Of a stretch of DNA of 64,000 bases, positions 44,492 to 54,522 are shown piece by piece (the first letter of the stretch is position 1; every line of letters begins with the position of its first letter). The translations under genes were made by a program, and so were the position numbers. Origin of the DNA: Chitinophagales bacterium (GTDB taxonomy: Bacteria > Bacteroidota > Bacteroidia > Chitinophagales > Chitinophagaceae); assembly GCA_017303415.1 (NCBI GenBank), contig JAFLBJ010000001.1:1612001-1676000 (forward strand), given 5' to 3'. Below the pieces are notes generated by a model, which saw nothing but the letters and a program-made list of their open reading frames with translations, did not search any database and was not told where the DNA came from.

Positions 44492-45802
44492 ATGAAAATC
44501 GCAGTTGTAGGCACCGGTTATGTCGGACTCGTGACCGGAACATGCTTTGCTGAAACTGGTAACACCGTTACCTGTGTTGACATCGACAAAGCCAAAGTGG
44601 AGAAACTTTCCAATGGACAGATCACCATCTATGAACCTGGTCTGGAAAAGCTCTTTATCCGTAACCTTCGTGAAGAACGCCTCCATTTTACCACCAACCT
44701 GGAGGAAGGGATCAAAGACGCACAGATCATTTTCCTTGCCCTGCCAACCCCTCCCGGAGAAGATGGCTCGGCCGACCTTAAATATATCTTGGGTGTAGCC
44801 AAAGATCTTGGTCATATACTGAAAGATTATAAAGTGATTGTGGACAAGAGCACGGTTCCTGTAGGAACGGCAGAAAAAGTGCATGCCGCGATCGCCGCCA
44901 ATTGCAAGGTGGAATTTGATGTGGTATCCAACCCCGAGTTCTTACGTGAAGGGGTAGCCGTAGATGATTTCATGAAACCCGACCGTGTTGTGATCGGCAC
45001 CAGCTCTGAACGGGCGAAAAAACTCATGGGTGAACTCTATGCGCCATTTGTGCGCCAGGGCAACCCCGTGATCTATATGGATGAACGTTCCGCCGAATTG
45101 ACCAAATATGCCGCCAATTCATTCCTGGCCACCAAGATCTCTTTCATGAACGAGATCGCCCTGCTTTGCGAAAGGCTGGGTGCCGATGTGGACATGGTAC
45201 GTTTGGGTATTGGTACAGACCTGCGTATCGGAAAACGCTTTCTCTTCCCGGGTATCGGGTATGGGGGTAGCTGTTTCCCTAAAGATGTTCAGGCCCTGGT
45301 GAAATCCTCCAAAGAAGTGGATTATGATTTCCGTATCCTGAATGCGGTAATGGATGTGAATGAGAAGCAGAAGCTTCACCTCATGCCAAAAGTAAAAGAC
45401 TATTTCAAAGGCAATCTGAAAGGCAAACATTTTGCCTTGTGGGGATTGGCCTTCAAACCAAATACAGACGATATTCGCGAGGCTCCGGCTTTATACATGA
45501 TCGATTACCTCCTCAATGAAGGAGCAACGGTCACTGCCTTTGACCCCGAAGCAATGAAGAATGTGAAGCAATTGCTGGGGGATAAGATCAATTTCGCCGA
45601 AAGCCAATATGAGTGTCTCGATGGTGCTGATGGCTTGATCATCGCCACAGAATGGAATGAATTCAGGACCCCTGATTTCCTGAAGATCGTTTCCAGTCTG
45701 AAGAACAAAGTGATCTTTGATGGCCGTAACCTCTTTGATGTAACGGCTATTAGTCAACTCGGTTTTCATTATGAGAGTGTGGGAAGAGGCGTATCCAAAT
45801 AA
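44492..45802 (+). CDS. ugd: UDP-glucose 6-dehydrogenase
   Basis: 436 residues. NAD-binding [16 protein letters not shown], the [16 protein letters not shown] loop, and Cys261 in [10 protein letters not shown] as the catalytic thiol. Oxidises UDP-glucose to UDP-glucuronate in two steps. It is followed 11 bases later by a UDP-glucuronate decarboxylase, so the pair yields UDP-xylose. Length and motifs are normal. Confidence 0.95.
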   Translation: MKIAVVGTGYVGLVTGTCFAETGNTVTCVDIDKAKVEKLSNGQITIYEPGLEKLFIRNLREERLHFTTNLEEGIKDAQIIFLALPTPPGEDGSADLKYILGVAKDLGHILKDYKVIVDKSTVPVGTAEKVHAAIAANCKVEFDVVSNPEFLREGVAVDDFMKPDRVVIGTSSERAKKLMGELYAPFVRQGNPVIYMDERSAELTKYAANSFLATKISFMNEIALLCERLGADVDMVRLGIGTDLRIGKRFLFPGIGYGGSCFPKDVQALVKSSKEVDYDFRILNAVMDVNEKQKLHLMPKVKDYFKGNLKGKHFALWGLAFKPNTDDIREAPALYMIDYLLNEGATVTAFDPEAMKNVKQLLGDKINFAESQYECLDGADGLIIATEWNEFRTPDFLKIVSSLKNKVIFDGRNLFDVTAISQLGFHYESVGRGVSK

Positions 45803-45813
45803 ACCAAAACAAC

Positions 45814-46797
45814 ATGGAAAGAAAAAGGGTATTAGTGACCGGCGCTGCCGGATTCCTCGGATCGCACCTTTGTGACCGCGCTATCAAAGAAGGCTATCAT
45901 GTCATTGGCATGGATAACCTGATCACCGGTGATCTCCGGAATATAGAACACCTGTTTAAACTGGAGCAGTTTGAGTTTTACCATCATGATGTAACCAAAT
46001 TCATTCATGTCCCCGGTAAACTCGATTATATCCTGCACTTTGCTTCACCCGCCAGTCCCATAGATTATTTAAAGATCCCCATCCAAACCCTGAAGGTTGG
46101 CGCCATGGGTACCCATAACTGTCTCGGTCTGGCAAAAGCCAAGGGCGCACGAATCCTGGTAGCCTCTACCAGTGAGGTATATGGCGACCCCCTGGTACAC
46201 CCGCAAACCGAAGAGTATTGGGGTAATGTGAACCCTGTTGGCCCCAGAGGGGTGTACGATGAGGCCAAGCGTTATCTCGAATCGATCACCATGGCCTATC
46301 ACACATTTCATGGGGTGGAGACCCGGATCATCCGGATCTTTAATACCTATGGACCCAGGATGCGGTTGAATGATGGTCGTGCGTTGCCTGCTTTTATCGG
46401 ACAGGCCCTGCGTGGAGAAGACCTCACCGTTTTTGGTGATGGATCACAAACCCGTAGTTTCTGTTTTGTGGATGATCTCGTGGACGGAATTTACAAACTC
46501 CTGATGAGTGATTACGTGAAACCCGTGAACATTGGGAACCCTGATGAGATATCCCTGAAGGATTTTGCAGAGGAAGTACTGAAGCTTACCGGAAACAAAG
46601 TGAAGATCGTATATAAACCATTGCCGGTGGACGATCCCAAGCAGCGTAAACCCGATATCACCAAGGCCAGAGAGATACTCGGATGGTCACCCAAGGTCAA
46701 TCGTTCCGAAGGATTGAAACTGACCTATGATTATTTCAAATCACTCCCACCCGAAGAGTGGGCCAAACAACCCAAAGAATTTACCAGTTCCAAATAG
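45814..46797 (+). CDS. UDP-glucuronate decarboxylase (SDR)
   Basis: 327 residues of the extended SDR family. GxxGxxG at 10-16 (GAAGFLG), active site Ser/Thr118-120, Tyr148 and Lys152 in [31 protein letters not shown] is the UXS signature. It converts UDP-glucuronate, made by the gene just upstream, into UDP-xylose for surface polysaccharide. Confidence 0.93.
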   Translation: MERKRVLVTGAAGFLGSHLCDRAIKEGYHVIGMDNLITGDLRNIEHLFKLEQFEFYHHDVTKFIHVPGKLDYILHFASPASPIDYLKIPIQTLKVGAMGTHNCLGLAKAKGARILVASTSEVYGDPLVHPQTEEYWGNVNPVGPRGVYDEAKRYLESITMAYHTFHGVETRIIRIFNTYGPRMRLNDGRALPAFIGQALRGEDLTVFGDGSQTRSFCFVDDLVDGIYKLLMSDYVKPVNIGNPDEISLKDFAEEVLKLTGNKVKIVYKPLPVDDPKQRKPDITKAREILGWSPKVNRSEGLKLTYDYFKSLPPEEWAKQPKEFTSSK

Positions 46798-46821
46798 CCA
46801 CACTTACCAACCAAAGCTACC

Positions 46822-48111
46822 ATGTATCAGGAGTTACTCGACAAAAAGAATAAACTGGCCGTGATCGGATTGGGCTATGTCGGCCTGCCGATCGCTTTGG
46901 CCTTTGCCCGTCGTATTTCTGTAATCGGATTTGACATCAACCCTTCCCGCATCGACCTGATGAAAAAAGGGATCGACCCTTCCAATGAATTAAGTCCGGA
47001 GGAATTTGACGGATGTGATATTCAATTTACCAATAATCTGGATGATCTGCGTGAAGCCAGGTTCTTTGTTGTGGCCGTACCAACCCCTGTTGACGAACAC
47101 AATGTACCTGACCTGACACCAGTAAAAAAAGCCTCTGAAACCATTGGCAAGGTGTTAAAGAAGGGTGATTATGTCGTTTTTGAATCCACTGTTTACCCCG
47201 GTTGTACAGAGGAGGATTGCCTGCCGGTGATCACCAAACTCTCGGGTCTTGAAATGGGTAAGGATTTCAAACTTGGTTATTCCCCCGAGCGGATCAACCC
47301 GGGTGATAAACAGCATACCCTGGCCAATGTGGTAAAAGTAGTGTCGGGTTGCGATAAGGAATCGCTGGATGAGATCGCTAAAGTATATGAGTTGGTTGTA
47401 AAGGCAGGGGTACACCGTGCCTCTTCGATCAAGGTGGCCGAAGCCGCCAAGATCATTGAGAATACCCAGCGCGACCTCAACATCGCCCTGATGAATGAAC
47501 TCTCCATCATTTTTGATAAAATGGGGATCAATACTTACGAAGTACTCGAAGCAGCCGGCACCAAGTGGAACTTCCTGAAGTTCTATCCGGGACTGGTTGG
47601 TGGCCATTGTATCGGGGTGGATCCTTATTATCTTACCTATAAATCATCGGAACTCGGGTTCAATTCCCGGGTCATTCTGGCCGGGCGTCATACCAATGAT
47701 GGCATGAGTGTCTACGTAGCACGGAAAGTGGTTCGTCATATCATTGAACATGTCAATGATGTAAAATCTGCCCGTGTATTGGTCATGGGCGCAACGTTTA
47801 AAGAGAATGTAAGCGATATACGGAATTCCAAGGTGGCTGATGTGGTTAAAGAACTGCAGTCATTTTTTGTGAATGTGGATGTTCATGATCCCCATGCTTC
47901 TTCCGACGAACTGCTGCATGAATACGGATTCGGGTTGGCCGATAAAAAAGGAAATGATTATGATGCGGTGATCGTGGCTGTTTCCCATTCCGAGTATTCC
48001 GATTATGATGATGCTTACTTTGCTTCGATCACCAAACCCCATGCGGTCATTTATGACCTGAAGGGAAATTATCGCAATAAAATCAGCAGCCGCCCATACC
48101 GGAGTTTATAA
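46822..48111 (+). CDS. Nucleotide sugar dehydrogenase (WbpO/TviB/WbpA type)
   Basis: 429 residues. Rossmann start LAVIGLGYVGLPIALAFA; YSPERINPGDK is the conserved substrate-binding block; Cys263 in GLVGGHCIGVDPYYL is the catalytic thiol. The HCIGVDPYYL form and the YSPERINPGDK motif place it among UDP-GlcNAc/GalNAc or ManNAc dehydrogenases rather than Ugd. It yields an N-acetylated hexuronic acid for surface polysaccharide. Separated from rfbC by one base. Confidence 0.92.
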   Translation: MYQELLDKKNKLAVIGLGYVGLPIALAFARRISVIGFDINPSRIDLMKKGIDPSNELSPEEFDGCDIQFTNNLDDLREARFFVVAVPTPVDEHNVPDLTPVKKASETIGKVLKKGDYVVFESTVYPGCTEEDCLPVITKLSGLEMGKDFKLGYSPERINPGDKQHTLANVVKVVSGCDKESLDEIAKVYELVVKAGVHRASSIKVAEAAKIIENTQRDLNIALMNELSIIFDKMGINTYEVLEAAGTKWNFLKFYPGLVGGHCIGVDPYYLTYKSSELGFNSRVILAGRHTNDGMSVYVARKVVRHIIEHVNDVKSARVLVMGATFKENVSDIRNSKVADVVKELQSFFVNVDVHDPHASSDELLHEYGFGLADKKGNDYDAVIVAVSHSEYSDYDDAYFASITKPHAVIYDLKGNYRNKISSRPYRSL

Positions 48112-48112
48112 T

Positions 48113-48667
48113 ATGCCATTTGTAAAAACGGATTTTGAAGGATTGATCTTATTTGAACCGGAAGTCATGCAAGACAGCCGGGGCTGGTTCTTTGAGTCCT
48201 ATAATCAACGAAAATTCCGTATGGCCGGTATATTCAACCGGTTTGTACAGGATAACCAATCCTTTTCCCGTTACGGGGTGATCCGCGGGCTGCATTATCA
48301 ACTTCCTCCTTTTGCCCAGGCCAAATTGGTCAAGGTGATTCGCGGTGTTATTTATGATGTTGTGGTTGACATTCGGAAAGGTTCACCTACCTATCAACAG
48401 GTTTATGCCATTGAGTTGAGTGCCGACAATCGAAGGCAATTGTTCATTCCGGCCGGTTTTGCCCATGGCTTCTCTGTATTAAGTGAAGAAGCAGAGGTAA
48501 TGTATAAATGTGACCATTTTTACAATAAACGGTCCGAAGCTGGTATTCTTTACAATGACCCAGCCCTGGGCATTGACTGGAAGATCCCCGCAGGAAAGGA
48601 GATCATTTCGGATAAAGACAAACAATTGCCGACCTTTGCGGTGTGCCGGAATGAGTTTCAATTTTAA
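48113..48667 (+). CDS. rfbC: dTDP-4-dehydrorhamnose 3,5-epimerase
   Basis: 184 residues. His61 in RGLHYQ and Tyr131 in EVMYKCDHFY form the catalytic pair, with Lys71 in substrate binding. It epimerises dTDP-4-keto-6-deoxyglucose, the third step of dTDP-rhamnose synthesis. The gene is followed by rfbD, but rfbA and rfbB are not in this window. Confidence 0.95.
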   Translation: MPFVKTDFEGLILFEPEVMQDSRGWFFESYNQRKFRMAGIFNRFVQDNQSFSRYGVIRGLHYQLPPFAQAKLVKVIRGVIYDVVVDIRKGSPTYQQVYAIELSADNRRQLFIPAGFAHGFSVLSEEAEVMYKCDHFYNKRSEAGILYNDPALGIDWKIPAGKEIISDKDKQLPTFAVCRNEFQF

Positions 48668-48678
48668 TTCTATCGGGA

Positions 48679-49566
48679 ATGTCAAGCCTCCCCCACATAC
48701 TAGTGACCGGGGCCAATGGCCAATTGGGTAAGGAATTACGGGCGATCGCCACTTCTTTTCCTGACTTTGAATTTGTATTTCTCTCCCGGGAGGATCTGCC
48801 CATTCATCATTTTCCCCTGGTTCGAAATTTCTTTCATACCCTTAAGCCCGCCTATTGCATTAATGCCGCTGCTTATACGGCCGTTGACCGTGCGGAGCAG
48901 GAAAAGGAACTGGCCTTTCAGGTCAATGCCGAAGCGGTAGGCGTATTAGCAGAGGTTTGCCGGGAATATAGCACCCACTTTATCCATATTTCCACGGATT
49001 ATGTTTTCAATGGGAAAGGCAATAGCCCCTATCTTCCGGATGACCCCAACGATCCGCAAAGTGTATACGGTGCTTCCAAACAAAAAGGGGAGGAGCTGGC
49101 CATAAAAAATAATCCGGACTCCATCATTCTTCGGACCTCCTGGGTCTATTCTGAGTTTGGGAAGAATTTTGTTAAGACGATGATCCAACTCATGAAAGAA
49201 CGGGAATCCATCTCTGTAGTGAGTGATCAAATTGGTTCACCTACCTATGCCGCTGATCTGGCGGAAGCCATGTTGAACATCATTCGGCAGACCGAAAGGA
49301 ATAAAAAAAATTGGCACCCCGGTATTTATCATTTCAGTAATGAAGGCGTGCTCAGTTGGTATGATTTTGCCGTGGCGATACGCGATCATATTGGAAGCAA
49401 CTGTAAGGTACAGCCTATACCTACCTCTGCCTATCCAACTCCTGCGGCAAGACCCGCCTATTCCGTACTGGATAAAACCTCTTTTGTGAAAGGGTTTGGA
49501 ATTTCTTTAAAGCCCTGGAAGGAGAGTTTGAAGCAATGTTTGAATAATATAACAGCTAAAGGCTAA
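48679..49566 (+). CDS. rfbD: dTDP-4-dehydrorhamnose reductase
   Basis: 295 residues of the SDR family. GANGQLG (11-17) binds NAD(P)H; Tyr130 and Lys134 in VYGASKQKGE form the active site; INAAAYTAVDRAE is the RfbD signature. Makes dTDP-L-rhamnose. Last gene of the operon; its TAA lies inside a small hairpin (49558-49574) shared with the convergent aspartic-protease-like gene. Confidence 0.95.
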   Translation: MSSLPHILVTGANGQLGKELRAIATSFPDFEFVFLSREDLPIHHFPLVRNFFHTLKPAYCINAAAYTAVDRAEQEKELAFQVNAEAVGVLAEVCREYSTHFIHISTDYVFNGKGNSPYLPDDPNDPQSVYGASKQKGEELAIKNNPDSIILRTSWVYSEFGKNFVKTMIQLMKERESISVVSDQIGSPTYAADLAEAMLNIIRQTERNKKNWHPGIYHFSNEGVLSWYDFAVAIRDHIGSNCKVQPIPTSAYPTPAARPAYSVLDKTSFVKGFGISLKPWKESLKQCLNNITAKG

Positions 49567-49574
49567 AAGCCTTT
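49558..49574. terminator. Small bidirectional hairpin between convergent genes
   Basis: AAAGGCT-AAA-AGCCTTT forms a perfect seven-pair stem spanning the rfbD stop codon and reaching two bases from the next gene's stop. No long T-run follows on either strand, so termination strength is uncertain. Confidence 0.6.
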
Positions 49575-49575
49575 C

Positions 49576-49992
49576 CTACACCCGCAACACGGCTCCATCC
49601 GGATGAACCGGATTGATCAGCAGCTCCTGTCTTTTCGAGTCTATGATCACATCGAGTTCCTCCAAGGGAATAGCACCTAAAAGAGGCTCCGCTTCTCCGG
49701 GAAGAACAATTGCATTACAAATGGCCATCCGATTTTCAAAACGTACCTCGACTGGTCCGGCAATCGGTAATTTAACCCAGCGACCGTCTCCCAATTCCAC
49801 CCACCTTTCCTCCAGAATGGGAAGGTCCAGTATCTCCCGTACAGATTCATTAATACACATTTGATAAGCGCCGGTATCAACAAGAATACGAAGATTAATA
49901 TGCCTGACCTCTTCCTCCCCTTTAAGGTTTTTATTTACAAGAATCAGATCTCCATGGTTGATCAGGCGGATATCGGCATAGACAAAACCCAT
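49576..49992 (-). CDS. Retropepsin-like aspartic protease-fold protein (clan AA)
   Basis: 138 residues. LVDTGAYQMCIN holds the DTGA catalytic loop at about residues 35-38, and the second conserved block LLGAIPLEELDVIIDSKRQEL is typical of single-domain clan AA proteases in Bacteroidota. It should dimerise to form an active site. No signal peptide; cytoplasmic. Target unknown. Confidence 0.85.
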   Translation of the reverse strand: MGFVYADIRLINHGDLILVNKNLKGEEEVRHINLRILVDTGAYQMCINESVREILDLPILEERWVELGDGRWVKLPIAGPVEVRFENRMAICNAIVLPGEAEPLLGAIPLEELDVIIDSKRQELLINPVHPDGAVLRV

Positions 49993-50087
49993 ATTTCAAT
50001 TTTTGTCAAAACTAATTTCTAATGGATGATGAAACAACCCGGTTTATGCGATTCCTGATACCAGGTTTCCAGGGTTTGTAGAAGGAG

Positions 50088-50122
50088 CAAAAAGAAAAAC
50101 CCCACGATTGACGCGGGGTTTC
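50088..50122 (-). terminator. Terminator after tRNA-Gln
   Basis: On the minus strand AAACCCCGC ... GTGGGGTTTTT: a stem of AACCCC with GGGGTT and a T-rich tail, directly after the tRNA 3' end. Confidence 0.85.
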
Positions 50123-50123
50123 G

Positions 50124-50194
50124 TTGACCCATAAGGATTCGAACCTTAACAGACAGAACCAAAATCTGTAGTGCTACCGTTACACCATGGGTCA
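50124..50194 (-). tRNA. tRNA-Gln (anticodon TTG)
   Basis: 71 bases. Acceptor stem TGACCCA with TGGGTCA, discriminator A; the anticodon stem-loop CAGATTTTGGTTCTG gives anticodon TTG; the T arm is AAGGTTCGAATCCTT. CCA is not encoded. It is a likely substrate of MnmA encoded at 5963. Confidence 0.95.
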
Positions 50195-50295
50195 ATCCGA
50201 TTTTGGGAGTGCAAATATAGGGATTATTCGGCATCAAGACCGCGGTTTTTAGGATTTTTTTTGATAGAAAAGCCTGAAAATCAGTGGGAGATTTG

Positions 50296-50390
50296 GTTTC
50301 TCGCGGCGGGCGCCAAGAGTTAGTCGGGCGCAGCGGCTGTCAAAGGATTGCCGTAGCGTTCGTTTTTTTCTTGCGTGCTCTGCGAGAAAC
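50296..50390. repeat. Long inverted repeat directly after cphA
   Basis: Begins GTTTCTCGC and ends GCGAGAAAC, with CGGCG/CGCAGCG words inside. It starts immediately after the cphA stop codon (TAG at 50392-50390) and could end the cphA transcript. Relative of 7109-7157. Confidence 0.8.
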
Positions 50391-53014
50391 TAAACTGCAG
50401 TCTCCCGGTCCTTTAACTCCCTTATTTTATCCAAAGCCCTTGCTACCACGTCGCACATGATGGTATACAAGGCCCCTGGTTGGTGATGGGCATAGATGTA
50501 TTCCAATGCCTCATCTTCGTTGGGAATGACCATGGTCGGTACCTGGGGATTGATCTCCTGTATACCTTCCTGGAGCAGGCCGATGATCTCGTCAGCGGTA
50601 CGACCCCGGAGGTTTTTATCACAACGAATGATGATCTCCTGGAAATGCCGGGCCGATATACGCCCCAGTTCCCGGATATCCTCATCACGACGGTCACCTG
50701 TTCCGGAAATCACCCCGATCTTAATGGGGTAATCCAGTTTGCTTACAAAATCACAAAGCAGGTTCAACCCATGCGGGTTATGCGCAAAATCGGCCAGCAT
50801 GGTGAAATGCTTGAAGTGGAAGAAGTTCAGGCGGCCGGGGGTAAGGCTTTCTGAAGGGATAAAAGTTTGTAACCCGATCCGGATATCATCGATCGTGATA
50901 TCACGGAAAAGATAGGTGGACAAAACGGCAGGTAAACAGTTATTGATATTGTGAATGGCCTTTCCATCATAGGTGATGGGAATATCCTTGGCGGCCATTA
51001 CGCGGATCTTCCAGTTTCCTTTCATGATCGTAACATACCCATTCTCAAATACCGTGGCGAGGCCTCCGTCATTGCAATGCGATTTGATCCGCGGGTTATT
51101 TTCATCCATGCTAAACAACGCGATATTGCATTTCAGGTCTTTCTTCATTTTAAACACCAACTCATCATCTGCATTGAGGATAGCATAGCCATGTGGAAAT
51201 ACGGTTTCAGGTACCACCGCCTTTACACGCGCCATTTGTTCCACATTGTATATACCTCCCAGACCGATATGGTCTTCCGCGACATTGGTAACAACAGCTA
51301 CCTCACAATTTTGAAAGGCCAATCCGGATTTCAGGATCCCTCCGCGGGCACATTCCAATACGGCAAAATCCACGGTGGGATCTTTGAGCACAAATTGCGA
51401 GGAGATCGGTCCGGTACAATCCCCTTTCATCATTAACTGATTCTGGATATACACCCCGTCACTGGTGGTGTACCCCACTTTTTTACCCGCCGATTTTGCA
51501 ATATGTGCGGTCAGGCGTGTAGTGGTGGTCTTACCATTGGTACCTGTGATAGCGATGATCGGGATACGTCCCACACTTCCTTTTGGAAACAACATGTCCA
51601 CCACCGGCTCAGCCACATTGCGGGGCAACCCTTCTGCAGGCTCGATGTGCATCCGGAAACCCGGTGCGGCATTGACCTCCAGGATCGCTCCTCCGTTTTC
51701 GGTAACGGGGGTACGCAGATCGGTGGTCATGATATCAATGCCACAGATATCGAGACCGATGATCTTGGCAATGCGTTCAAACATGAAAATATTGGCCGGA
51801 TGGACCTCGTCTGTCACATCAGTGGATGTACCCCCGGTAGAGAGATTGGCGGTAGGTTTAAGCAAGACCCTTTCCCCTTTTTTGGGTATGGTGGAAAGGG
51901 TATATCCTGCATCATCGAGCATTTTTTGGGTAAACTGATCGATCGTGATCTGTGTCAGTACTTTTTCATGGCCATACCCACGGCGTGGGTCCTTGTTGGT
52001 CTCTTCGATCAGCCATTCAATATTGTGTTCGCCATCACCCACCACGGAAGCAGGGGTACGTAGCGCGGCGCAAACAAATTTATAATTGATCACGAGGGCC
52101 CTGAAATCATATCCCGTGATAAATCGTTCTACGATCACACTACGGCTATAATGTTTAGCGGCTTCAAATGCCCGTTGGGCTTGTTCACGGGTGGTGATAT
52201 TGGTGGTATTTCCTTTTCCATGGTTGCCATCGATCGGTTTAATGACCAATGGGTAACCAAATTTTTCTATGGCTTCTTCCAAACCTGCTTCCGTACGGAT
52301 AACGGTGCCCCGGGGTACGGGTATCTCTGCCGCCTCAAGCAACATTTTGGTCTCTTCCTTATCACAGGCGATATCAACGGCTATATTCGAGGTAGTGGAA
52401 GCAATGGTGGCGCGAATACGTTTTTGATGGACACCATACCCGAGCTGAACAAGGCTTTGCTTGTTCAATCGTATATAAGGGATGCCCCGTTTGGCGGCTT
52501 CATCCACAATACATCCGGTGGAAGGGCCAAGCCGGGTATCCTCTCGTATCTCCCGAAGTTTTTGGATATCCTCTCCCAGATCATAGGCCGCATTTTCTAC
52601 CAATGATTGCGCGATCCGAACAGCGGCTTTTGCCGCATAAACTCCGGCATCCTCTTCTATATAACTAAATACCACATAATACACTCCTTCTTTTTCTCCT
52701 TCCGGTGTACGGGTACGGCCAAAACCAGTATCCATGCCTGCAAGGGTTTGTAGTTCAAGGGCGATATGTTCGATCACATGTCCCATCCAGGTGCCTTCTT
52801 CCACCCGCTGAAAAAATCCACCGGGTTCACCCACGGAACAACGGTGTTCATACATGGTAGGGAACATTTTCTCCAGCCGGTCACGAAACCCATGAATATG
52901 ATTGGTGGGTTGTTGCTCAAGCTCTTCCAGGTCGAGCTTCATTTGGATCAATTTCGGACGACGAATGCTCCAGTAGTTAGGGCCTTTAAGTACTTTGATC
53001 TCGAGTATTCTCAT
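50390..53014 (-). CDS. cphA: Cyanophycin synthetase
   Basis: 874 residues from ATG 53014, which gives the family start MRILEIKVLKGPNYWS; a longer reading frame upstream would be repeat-derived. N-terminal domain to about 160; ATP-grasp domain about 220-480 (YPLVIKPIDGNHGKG, ILEVNAAPGFRMH); Mur-ligase-like part with P-loop ITGTNGKTTTT at 489-499 and a C-terminal glutamate-ligase domain (LADFAHNPHG, GVISGTGDRRDED). It builds the aspartate-arginine storage polymer with ATP. Full-length and intact. Part of a locus with a cyanophycinase 3 kb away. Confidence 0.95.
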   Translation of the reverse strand: MRILEIKVLKGPNYWSIRRPKLIQMKLDLEELEQQPTNHIHGFRDRLEKMFPTMYEHRCSVGEPGGFFQRVEEGTWMGHVIEHIALELQTLAGMDTGFGRTRTPEGEKEGVYYVVFSYIEEDAGVYAAKAAVRIAQSLVENAAYDLGEDIQKLREIREDTRLGPSTGCIVDEAAKRGIPYIRLNKQSLVQLGYGVHQKRIRATIASTTSNIAVDIACDKEETKMLLEAAEIPVPRGTVIRTEAGLEEAIEKFGYPLVIKPIDGNHGKGNTTNITTREQAQRAFEAAKHYSRSVIVERFITGYDFRALVINYKFVCAALRTPASVVGDGEHNIEWLIEETNKDPRRGYGHEKVLTQITIDQFTQKMLDDAGYTLSTIPKKGERVLLKPTANLSTGGTSTDVTDEVHPANIFMFERIAKIIGLDICGIDIMTTDLRTPVTENGGAILEVNAAPGFRMHIEPAEGLPRNVAEPVVDMLFPKGSVGRIPIIAITGTNGKTTTTRLTAHIAKSAGKKVGYTTSDGVYIQNQLMMKGDCTGPISSQFVLKDPTVDFAVLECARGGILKSGLAFQNCEVAVVTNVAEDHIGLGGIYNVEQMARVKAVVPETVFPHGYAILNADDELVFKMKKDLKCNIALFSMDENNPRIKSHCNDGGLATVFENGYVTIMKGNWKIRVMAAKDIPITYDGKAIHNINNCLPAVLSTYLFRDITIDDIRIGLQTFIPSESLTPGRLNFFHFKHFTMLADFAHNPHGLNLLCDFVSKLDYPIKIGVISGTGDRRDEDIRELGRISARHFQEIIIRCDKNLRGRTADEIIGLLQEGIQEINPQVPTMVIPNEDEALEYIYAHHQPGALYTIMCDVVARALDKIRELKDRETAV

Positions 53015-53058
53015 ATACAGTGGTTGGGGAATGAATATACGGGAAAACCGGGAAATGG

Positions 53059-53081
53059 CGTGAGTCGTGGGTCGACTCACG
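53059..53081. repeat. Hairpin in the cphA/aminotransferase divergent gap
   Basis: CGTGAGTCG and CGACTCACG are exact nine-base complements around TGGGT. Further copies of the words follow (TCTCACGAC, CCTCACGAC to 53105). This may be a leader structure of cphA. TACATTTA (53113-53120) just after is a -7 candidate for the aminotransferase gene. Confidence 0.75.
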
Positions 53082-53142
53082 TCTCACGACTGACGCCTCA
53101 CGACTAATTCCGTACATTTACTTCACACCAACACCCCTCGCC

Positions 53143-54426
53143 ATGTCCACCCGACGCCGCTTTCTGCAACACACTGCCACAGGCTTACTTTCCTCTCTCG
53201 CCATTCCGGCCTGGAGTCGTAACCTTGAATCAGCTGTTAGAAATGCAGAAGGTGTATCGGCGATGGACCTGGCCTCCGAAGAGGATTTTTGGTATTATAT
53301 CCAACAGGCTTTTACCGTAAACCCGGGTATCATCAACCTGAACAATGGAGGTGTAAGCCCGGCGCCACGCACAGTTTCAGAAGCAATGAAGCGGTACTAC
53401 GATTTGAGTAATGAAGCACCCAGTTATTATATGTGGCGGGTGCTTGACCAGGGTCGTGAACCTTTACGCGCTAACCTGGCGGCAATGGCTGGTTGTGATC
53501 CCGAAGAGGTAACCGTCAATCGCAATTCATCCGAGGGATTGGAAACCGTCATCTTTGGCCTGCCGCTGCAAAAGGGGGATGAAGTGGTGCTGACCAAACA
53601 GGACTATCCCAATATGATCAATGCCTGGAAGCAAAGGGAATTGCGGGATGGGATTAAACTCGTTTGGATCAACCTGGAATTACCAAGTGAAAATGAATCC
53701 TACCTGATAGAACAGTTTACCAGGGCTTTTACAGCGAAAACAAAAGTGGTACATATCACGCATGTGATCAACTGGAACGGACAAATACTCCCGGTAAGAA
53801 AAATAGCTGATGCGGCGCATGCACGCGGGATCGAGGTTTTGGTGGATGGCGCCCATAGCCTCGCGCATTTTCGTTTCAAGGTCTCAGAATTGGGATGCGA
53901 TTATTTTGCCAGCAGCCTGCACAAATGGTTATATGCACCAATAGGAAGTGGCATGTTGTTCATCAGGAAAGAGAAGATCGCTAAAATATACCCCTTGTTT
54001 GCCGCAGGCGAACCCCTTAGCGATAATATCCGCAAGTTCGAAGCGCTGGGTACGCGTCCGTTTTTCATTGAACAGGCCATTGGAAAAGCATTGGAGTTTC
54101 ATGATATGATCGGTGGAGAAAGAAAAGAGAAACGACTGCATTATCTGAAGAATTACTGGATGGAAAAAGTAAAGGATCTGAAGGGTGTGAAATTCAATAC
54201 CAGTCTTGACCCGCATTGGGGATGTGCGATCGGAAATATTGGATTTGAAGGAAGAAAACCCGAAGAATTGGATACCCATTTATTTACCAAACATAAAATA
54301 CACACGGTTTCCATTAACTGGGAAAATATCAAAGGTGTGCGCATTACTCCGAATGTATATACTACAACCAAGGACCTTGATAAACTGGTGGAAGGGATAA
54401 GGGAGTTTGCAGGTTCTGGTAAATAA
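53143..54426 (+). CDS. Class V aminotransferase with Tat signal
   Basis: 427 residues. Twin-arginine signal MSTRRRFLQHTATGLLSSLA means export in folded state, with PLP bound. PLP-binding Lys261 in ASSLHKWLYAPIGSG, and Asp235 in VDGAHSLAH. It resembles isopenicillin-N epimerase/cysteine-desulfurase-like proteins of this class, whose exported members have unknown reactions. Placed between cphA and an outer-membrane porin in the cyanophycin locus; a role in handling Asp, Arg or their dipeptide is only a guess. Confidence 0.85.
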   Translation: MSTRRRFLQHTATGLLSSLAIPAWSRNLESAVRNAEGVSAMDLASEEDFWYYIQQAFTVNPGIINLNNGGVSPAPRTVSEAMKRYYDLSNEAPSYYMWRVLDQGREPLRANLAAMAGCDPEEVTVNRNSSEGLETVIFGLPLQKGDEVVLTKQDYPNMINAWKQRELRDGIKLVWINLELPSENESYLIEQFTRAFTAKTKVVHITHVINWNGQILPVRKIADAAHARGIEVLVDGAHSLAHFRFKVSELGCDYFASSLHKWLYAPIGSGMLFIRKEKIAKIYPLFAAGEPLSDNIRKFEALGTRPFFIEQAIGKALEFHDMIGGERKEKRLHYLKNYWMEKVKDLKGVKFNTSLDPHWGCAIGNIGFEGRKPEELDTHLFTKHKIHTVSINWENIKGVRITPNVYTTTKDLDKLVEGIREFAGSGK

Positions 54427-54510
54427 GGAACAGAGAAATAAGGAATAAGGAAATAAATGACAATCCTCGAATTTCTTCTTACTTCCTTATAGCTAATTTC
54501 TCTGTTCCAA
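54427..54510. repeat. Inverted repeat between aminotransferase and porin genes
   Basis: GGAACAGAGAAAT near the left end and ATTTCTCTGTTCC near the right are complementary, with AAGGAATAAGGA/TCCTTATAGCT partly matching. Convergent genes; likely shared 3' end. Confidence 0.8.
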
Positions 54511-54522
54511 GTTTCTTATTTA

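Noticed and set aside
53015-53080. Longer N-terminus for cphA
   Set aside because: Twenty-two extra residues come from the hairpin sequence at 53059-53081, while the family start MRILEIK matches ATG 53014.
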